From: Triatoma infestans
Lineage: Eukaryota > Arthropoda > Insecta > Hemiptera > Reduviidae
Length of the DNA stretch: 64,000 bases
Direction of reading: 5' to 3'
Assembly: GCA_011037195.1 (NCBI GenBank)
Contig: JAAEAF010000669.1
Location: 1-64,000 of the forward strand
Shown here: in pieces, positions 59,174-64,000 of the stretch
Layout: each line of letters opens with the position of its first letter
Position numbering within the stretch: position 1 is the first letter of the stretch
The notes under the pieces: model-generated
What the model was told of the DNA's origin: nothing
Database searches by the model: none
The model's input: only the letters and a program-made list of their open reading frames with translations
Program-made: the position numbers and the translations under genes

Positions 59174-59529
59174 TATTTTTATTATTATAATTATATTATT
59201 ATTTGTTATTATTGACAAGAGAGTAAAGTGCCAATTTTGCACATTCTAATTCAGGTTTGCCTACATGAGCTCCTGAGAATGTGATATCTGAGCGAGAGTG
59301 TTAAAGGATTTTACACTCGCATTAAATGTAAATAATTTCTGCAACAGTTTAAAACTATTAATATTATATATATATATATACTGGTGAGACATATACGGTA
59401 AAGTCTGGAAGAATGTTGTCCATTGAAAAGTGGAAAGTTACCTTCAGACAGGTTCTACAGAACATTGGATCAAAGTATTATGCCTTCTAATATTTAATTT
59501 ATTGTAACAATGACTTAAAAATGTTTATA

Positions 59530-60070
59530 TCTGAGCATTTAGAATTTCAATTTAAAGAAAAGTATTGGCGTAGTTTTCGAGAAAATTCCATACAACGCTG
59601 AAACCTTAATTCCTTTAAAGCAACTTATTCTAGACTTAGAATTCTCGCAAGACATTTTAATGTTTCTTAATATGATACAGATGGTATTATGGAGGAAAAC
59701 TCGTTTCCGCTTCACCAGCATCCTCTGGAAACAATTTTCCAGGTAAAATGCTTAAAGTAAATGTATTCTAGTTAGTATAACAAGTGGAAAGAAAATAGCT
59801 GTAGCGACTTTTTTGAGAAAATGGTGAAAATAAGGGTGAAAAAAAAATTCAAAAAGCTGCATTTCCTATTGATGGATTTTGACTGAAACCTTTTATCGGA
59901 TGCGCCGGCGGTATCTAAAAAAAAAATTATGCATCAACTACCTACTTCTTTTCCGTCTTCGTACATTTATTCATACATACAACTTATCGCTATAACATAA
60001 TTTTGAAAATTCTATTTGGAAAATTTGACACGGTCGCAATACTTCCTCTTACAGCATTAAGAAAAAGTAA
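59530..60070. repeat. ACTTCCGG repeat block, diverged
   Basis: Contains GTAGTTTTCGAGAAAATTCC, GCATTTCCTATTGATGGATTTTG, TTATCGGATGCGCCGGCGGTA, GACACGGTCGCAATACTTCC and CTCTTACAGCATTAAGAAAAAG. No coding content. Confidence 0.6.
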
Positions 60071-60099
60071 ATATGTAATAGTAGATATATTTACCGGTT

Positions 60100-60832
60100 A
60101 TAGAGCCATTTTTTTTGAGCCCCAGGCACTTATGAATTTACGCCCGCATGCAGGGGTCTGGCGCGCGGCTACAAAATTACGATGAGACCCCCCATCTGAT
60201 TTTTAACCAAGGAAAAAAAATATTTTTGAGCCGGGAGATGGCATGCGGCTACGTTTTAAAAAATCTAGCTTGAAAACAGTCTAAGGTAAAAAATATTTGG
60301 TTAGCCGCGAGATGGGCATGCCTGACCTGCGGCTATGTTTTATAATATTTAGCTTGAAAATATAAGGTCGAAATTTGTCAGGGAAAAAAATTTTTTTTGA
60401 GCCGTGAGATGGCATGCGAGACATGCGGCTACGTTTTGAAAAATCTAGCTTGAAAACAGTCTAAGGTAAAAAAAATATTTGTTAGCCGCAAGATGGGTAT
60501 GCCTGACCTGCGGCTATGTTTTACAATATTTAGCTTGAAAATATAAGGTCGAAAATTGTCAGGGAAAAAAAATTTTTTTTGAGCCGGGAGATGGCACGCG
60601 TCGAAGATGTGGTAAGGTATTAGTTGCAACATTTGAAGGACCTTTAATAATGTTTTTGAGCCGTGAACTGTCATCCACATCGAGGGCTCTATTTATAATT
60701 TAGCTAAGGATTTAATATTTTTGATATTTTGTTTCTGTTTACACTTATAATATTTTGGCTAAACAGATTCTAAGGACTTTAACCTTGTTTTTTTGAGCCC
60801 GTGAGATACATACAGTACATGCGACTAAGAAC

Positions 60833-60865
<33 letters not shown>

Positions 60866-63800
60866 TTTAATAATATTTGCTAAACACGTTTTGTTTTTTA
60901 GCATATTTTTTGATATTTTGTTCATGTTTACACTTATAATATTTAGCTTGAAACATTTTAAGGACTTTAATAATGTTTTTGAGCCGCGAGATGGCTTCCA
61001 AGTCGTGGGGGCAAACATTTTATAATATCTAGCTAAAGACTTAAATATTTTTTGATATTCAATACTTTGTGTATTTTTATGTATTTTGTTCATGTTTACA
61101 CTTATAATATTTTAGCTAAACACATTCTAAGGACTTTAATATTGTTTTTGAGCCGTGAGATGACATACAGAACATGCTGCTAAAATTTTATAATATTTAG
61201 CTTGAAACATTTTAAGGACTTTAATAATGTTTTTGAGCCGCGATGTATGGCATACAATACTGGGGTTATATTTTAATAATTTAGCTTAACACATCTAAGG
61301 ACTTTAGCATTGTTTTTGAGCCGCGAGATGAGATACAAGACTAGGGCTAATATTTTATAAAATTTAGCTAAAGACTTTAATATTTTTTGATATTTTGTTC
61401 ATGTTTAAATTATGTTTACACTTATAATATTTTAGATAAACACATTCTAAGGACTTTAATATTGATTTTGAGCCGTGAGATGTCATCCAAGTCTAGGGCT
61501 AATATTTTATAATATTTAGCTAAAAACATTAAATAAATTATCATTCAATACTATGAATAAAGACTTTGTTTTTTTTTTATGCATTGTTAATAACATTCTA
61601 AGGACTGTAATATTGTTTTTGAGCCACGAGATGGCTTCCAAGTCGTGAGCAAACATTTTATAATATTTACCTAAGGACTTTAATATTTTTTGATATTCAA
61701 TACTTTGTGCATTTTTATGGATTCTATTCATGTTTACACTTATAATATTTAGCTAAACACATTCTAAGGACTTTATTATCATTTTTGAGCCGTGAGATGA
61801 AATACAGAACATGCGGCTAAGTTGTGTAAAATTTAGCTTGAAACATTCTAAGGTCTTTAATATTGTTTTTTTTGAGCCGTGAAATGTCATCCAAGTCGCG
61901 GGCTAATATTTTATAATATTTAGCTAAACACTTTAATATTTTTTGATATTTTGTTCATGTTTACACTTATAATATTTTAGATAAACACATTCTAAGAACT
62001 TTAACATTGTTTTTGAGCCGTAAGATGGCATACAAGACTAGGGCTAAGTTTTTATAATATTTAGCTTGAAACATGTTAAGGACTGTAATATTGTTTTTGA
62101 GCCGTGAGATGACATCCACCTCGAGGGCTAAGTGGTTATAATATTTAGCTAAGGACTTTTTAATAATTTTCTGATATTATCATACAATACGATGAACAAA
62201 TGCTTTGTGTTTTTTAGTTATACTATTTAAGACTTTGATTTTTTTATGTATTGTTCTAAGGGACTTTAATATTTTTGTTAAGGCGTGAGATGACATCCCA
62301 GGACTAGGGCCAAATATATTATCATCCAATACCATAAACAAAGACTTTGTTTTTATTATGTATTGTTGGAAACATTCTACGGACTGTAATATTTTTCTTG
62401 AGCCGTGAGATGCATCCAAGACTGGGGCTATGTTTTTATAATATATAGCTAAACACACTTTAAGCAGTTTAATCTTGTTTTTTAGCCGTGAGATGACATC
62501 CAAGTCGTGGGCTAAGTTTTTATAATATTTAGCTAGAAACATTAAATATATTATCATCCTACACTATGAATAAAGACTTTGTTTTTTTTTAAGTCGAGGG
62601 CTAAGTTTTTATAATATTTACCTAGAAACATTAAATATATTTTCATCCAATACTATGAACAAAGACTTTGTTTTATTTATTTATAGTTAGATACAATATT
62701 TAGCTAAACACATTTTCAGAACTTTCATATTGTGTTTGAGCCGTGAGATGACATACTAGGACTAGGGCTAAGTTTTTATAATATTTAGCTAGAAACATTA
62801 AATATATTATCATACAATACGATGAACAAATACTTGTGTTTTTTATGTTTATGTTCATGTTTAAAGTAAATTATGTTTACACTTATAATATTTAGCTAGA
62901 AACATTCTAAGGACAATAATATTGCTTTTGAGCCGTGAGATGGCATCCTAGACTAGGCGGCTAAATATATTATCATCCTATTCTATGAATAAAGACTTTG
63001 ATTTTTTTTTATGTATTGTTAGAAACATTCTAAGAACTTTAATATTGTTTTTTAGCCGTGAGATGAAATGCAAGTTGAGGGCTAATTTTTTATAATATTT
63101 AGCTAGAAACATTAAATATATTATCATATACTATGAATAAAGACTTTGTGTCTTTTTTATGTATTGTTAGAAACATTCTAAGGACTTTAATATTTCTGTT
63201 TAGCTGTGAGATGACATCGAGGGGCTAGTTATTATAATATTTAGCTATAAGGACTTTAATATTGTTTTTGAGCCGTGAGATGACATTCAAGACTAGGGCG
63301 AAGATTTTATAATATTCAGCTAGAAACATTAAATATATTATCATCCAATACTATGAACAAAGACTTTGATTTTTTTATGTATTGTTAGAAACATTCTAAG
63401 GACTTCTATATTGTTTTTTAGCCGTGAAATGACATCCAAGTCGACGGTTAATATTTTATAATATTTAGCTACAAACATTAAATAAATTATCATTCAATAC
63501 TATGAATAAAGACTTTGTTTTTTTTTTATGTATTGTTAGAAACATTCTAAGGACTTTAATATTGTTTTTGAGTCGTGAGATGACATCCCAGGACTAGGTC
63601 CAACTATATTATCATACAATACGATGAACAAATACTTTGTGTTTTCTATGTTACTGTTTAAATTAAATTATGTTAAAAATTATAAAATTTAGCTAAACAC
63701 ATTCTAAGGACTTTAATATTGTTTTTGAGCCGTGAGATGACATACAGGACATGCTGCTAAGTTGTGTAAAATTTAGCTAGAAACATTAAATATATTATTA

Positions 63801-64000
63801 TCGAATACTATGAATAAAGACTTTGTTTTTTTTTAAGTCGAGGGCTAAGTTTTCATAATATTTAGCTATAACATTAAATATATTATCATCCAACACTATG
63901 AACAAGGACTTTTTGTTTTTTTATGTATTGTTAGAAACATTCTAAGGACTGTAATTTTTTTGTTGAGCCGTGAGATGCATCCAAGACTGGGGGGCTATGT
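60100..64000. repeat. Composite GAGCCGTGAGATG satellite array
   Basis: At least 3.9 kb of imperfect tandem repeats running off the right edge. Close to thirty copies of GAGCCGTGAGATG (variants GAGCCGCGAGATGG, GAGCCGGGAGATGG) alternate with other modules: TTTATAATATTTAGCTA; GAAACATTAAATATATTATC with ATACTATGAATAAAGACTTTG; and GAAACATTCTAAGGACTTTA. Spacing varies from about 65 to 260 bp because modules are gained and lost. The left end (60.2-60.6 kb) has a more regular dimer of about 175-180 bp with GGCATGCGGCTACG and GCATGCCTGACCTGCGGC variants. No coding content. Confidence 0.9.

Noticed and set aside
60100..64000. CRISPR-like alternation of repeat and spacer in the satellite
   Set aside because: The intervening sequences are themselves repeated modules with variable length, and the context is eukaryotic.

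Overview
The window looks like intergenic and intronic DNA from an arthropod nuclear genome, either insect or chelicerate; I cannot resolve which. It is AT-rich and has spliced exons. It carries a typical arthropod mix of decayed retroelements: Gypsy with env, BEL/Pao, R1-, I-, Jockey-, CR1- and RTE-type LINEs, Penelope-like elements and a tRNA-derived SINE. There are no bacterial-type operons. The only host gene I can support is the 3' part of an ABC transporter of the ABCC/MRP (MRP4-like) type on the minus strand. Its four exons lie at 58788-59033, 58451-58620, 54904-55033 and 49371-49481. They splice in phase with consensus sites and encode the second nucleotide-binding domain. The upstream exons should lie to the right of the window. 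The last exon was not found.

Layout. 0.2-5.2 kb: CR1/Jockey remnants plus small hammerhead-ribozyme insertions inside a dispersed ACTTCCGG repeat. 5.2-10.7 kb (minus): a 5'-truncated Gypsy/errantivirus-like element with protease, RT, RNase H, integrase, env and 3' LTR. 10.7-16.6 kb: LINE fragments, including an I-like element (13264-15039) nested inside an R1-like element and flanked by a 15-bp target duplication. 17.0-18.1 kb: RTE-type RT. 19.5-23.4 kb: I-type LINE with RNase H, its ORF1/ORF2 junction replaced by a ribozyme element. 24.6-27.5 kb: dense ACTTCCGG repeats. 28.6-28.9 kb: SINE. 29.05-34.06 kb: BEL/Pao provirus with both LTRs and a GTATT target duplication. 34.4-38.0 kb: Jockey element with poly(A). 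39.78-40.26 kb: fold-back element with two opposed ribozymes and a 15-bp target duplication. 40.9-43.0 kb: CR1-like LINE interrupted by a Jockey 3' end. 49.4-59.0 kb: the ABC transporter, with SINEs, a Penelope-like fragment and repeats in its introns. 60.1-64.0 kb: a composite satellite running off the right edge.

The most interesting signal is a set of short hammerhead-type self-cleaving ribozyme motifs: five well-formed cores, one core with a weakened stem I, and several relics. They occur on both strands in at least three sequence families. All share CUGANGA, a short stem II, GAAA, and a loopless palindromic stem III (ACCGGU or ACGU). Their stems differ between families in a compensatory way. 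Three lie in small insertions bounded by target-site duplications, two of which are head-to-head inverted structures. One abuts a Penelope-like reverse transcriptase fragment. Every copy has one extra nucleotide between the CUGANGA box and stem II compared with the textbook core.

Nearly all transposon genes here are broken by stops, frameshifts or active-site changes. The ABC transporter exons are clean.
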